6,017 nucleotides of DNA, from contig JAUXST010000664.1 in assembly GCA_030679805.1 (NCBI GenBank), forward strand, positions 1 to 6,017, given 5' to 3'. Below are positions 5,683 to 6,017 of this stretch, in pieces (position 1 is the first letter of the stretch; each line of letters begins with the position of its first letter). The notes beneath the pieces were generated by a model that was not told where the DNA came from, did not search any database, and worked only from the letters and a program-made list of their open reading frames with translations. The position numbers and the translations under genes are program-made. Source of the stretch: Reyranella sp. Lineage in GTDB: Bacteria > Pseudomonadota > Alphaproteobacteria > Reyranellales > Reyranellaceae.

Positions 5683-6017
5683 ATGATCACCCAGGAACTG
5701 GCCGCCTACGGCTATCTGATTTCGGCCATCTGCTTCATCATGGCGCTGCGCGGGCTCTCCTCGCCGGTGACGTCGCGGCAAGGCAATCTCTTCGGTATCG
5801 TCGGCATGGTGGTGGCGATCGGCGTCACCGTGGCGACACCGGGCGTCGTCACGCCGTGGCTGATCGTGGGCGGCCTCGCCGTCGGCGGCGCGGTCGGCGC
5901 CTTCGTCGCCTGGCGCATCCAGATGACGGCGCTGCCGCAGCTTGTGGCTGCCTTCCATTCGCTGGTCGGCCTTGCTGCGGTGTTCGTGGCGGCGGCGGCC
6001 TTCGTCTCGCCCGAGGC
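5683..6017 (+). CDS. pntB: NAD(P)+ transhydrogenase beta subunit, N-terminal part, cut by the right edge
   Basis: The frame opens at the ATG at 5683 and stays open to the window end (111 complete codons plus two bases). Full PntB proteins are about 460-480 residues, so only the first quarter is seen; the NADP(H)-binding domain III lies outside. Membrane segments are at about 7-24, 36-51, 57-76 and 84-106. Family motifs include ALRGLSSP (21-28), RQGNLFGIVGM (32-42) and ALPQLVAAFHSLVGLAAV (83-100). H92 in FHSLVGLAAV aligns with E. coli PntB His91, a conserved residue in the proton channel. AGGGGA (5669-5674), eight bases before the ATG, is a good ribosome site. It is the third gene of the pnt operon. 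Confidence 0.96.
   Translation, partial: MITQELAAYGYLISAICFIMALRGLSSPVTSRQGNLFGIVGMVVAIGVTVATPGVVTPWLIVGGLAVGGAVGAFVAWRIQMTALPQLVAAFHSLVGLAAVFVAAAAFVSPE

Noticed and set aside
3960..5690. 576-codon open frame on the minus strand, antisense to pntAA and pntAB
   Set aside because: It spans two clear genes on the other strand, has low-complexity Arg/His/Gln-rich composition and no known motif; a GC-driven shadow.

Overview
The window comes from a high-GC bacterial chromosome (roughly two thirds G+C by eye, with strong G/C third-position bias). It is most likely an alphaproteobacterium. The best pointer is the transhydrogenase locus at the right end, where the alpha chain is split into two genes (pntAA, pntAB) followed by pntB, the arrangement known from Rhodospirillum rubrum and many other alphaproteobacteria. 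Genus and order cannot be fixed from this sequence. I see no rRNA, tRNA, CRISPR array, insertion sequence or phage gene; this looks like ordinary core or metabolic chromosome.

Layout. On the minus strand, a thiamine-pyrophosphate (TPP) dependent enzyme of the acetolactate synthase superfamily (2209 down to 584) is followed after 13 bases by a HAD-superfamily phosphatase (570 down to the left edge, 3' end missing); the two probably form an operon. Divergent from them, across only 45 bases, is a SanA/YdcF-type (DUF218) membrane-anchored protein on the plus strand (2255-2908). That gene converges, with 13 bases between stop codons, on a minus-strand D-2-hydroxyacid dehydrogenase (3917 down to 2922). 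A roughly 140-base divergent intergenic region then leads to the plus-strand pntAA-pntAB-pntB operon (4062 to beyond 6017); pntB is cut by the right edge.

How they may fit together. PntAA/AB/B form the inner-membrane proton-translocating transhydrogenase, which uses the proton gradient to reduce NADP+ with NADH. The divergent 2-hydroxyacid dehydrogenase has an Asn-Arg pair where NAD-specific relatives have an acidic residue, so it may use NADPH; a link to the transhydrogenase is only inferred from this and from adjacency. The TPP enzyme has the catalytic Glu and the TPP-binding motif but no small regulatory subunit beside it, and its substrate is not evident.

No clearly new biological system is visible. 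The points most worth a second look are a 12-base palindrome with a TATAGA box on both strands between the divergent TPP and SanA-like genes, an 18-base tandem duplication at the 3' end of pntAA, a histidine cluster in the TPP enzyme, and a dyad upstream of pntAA.
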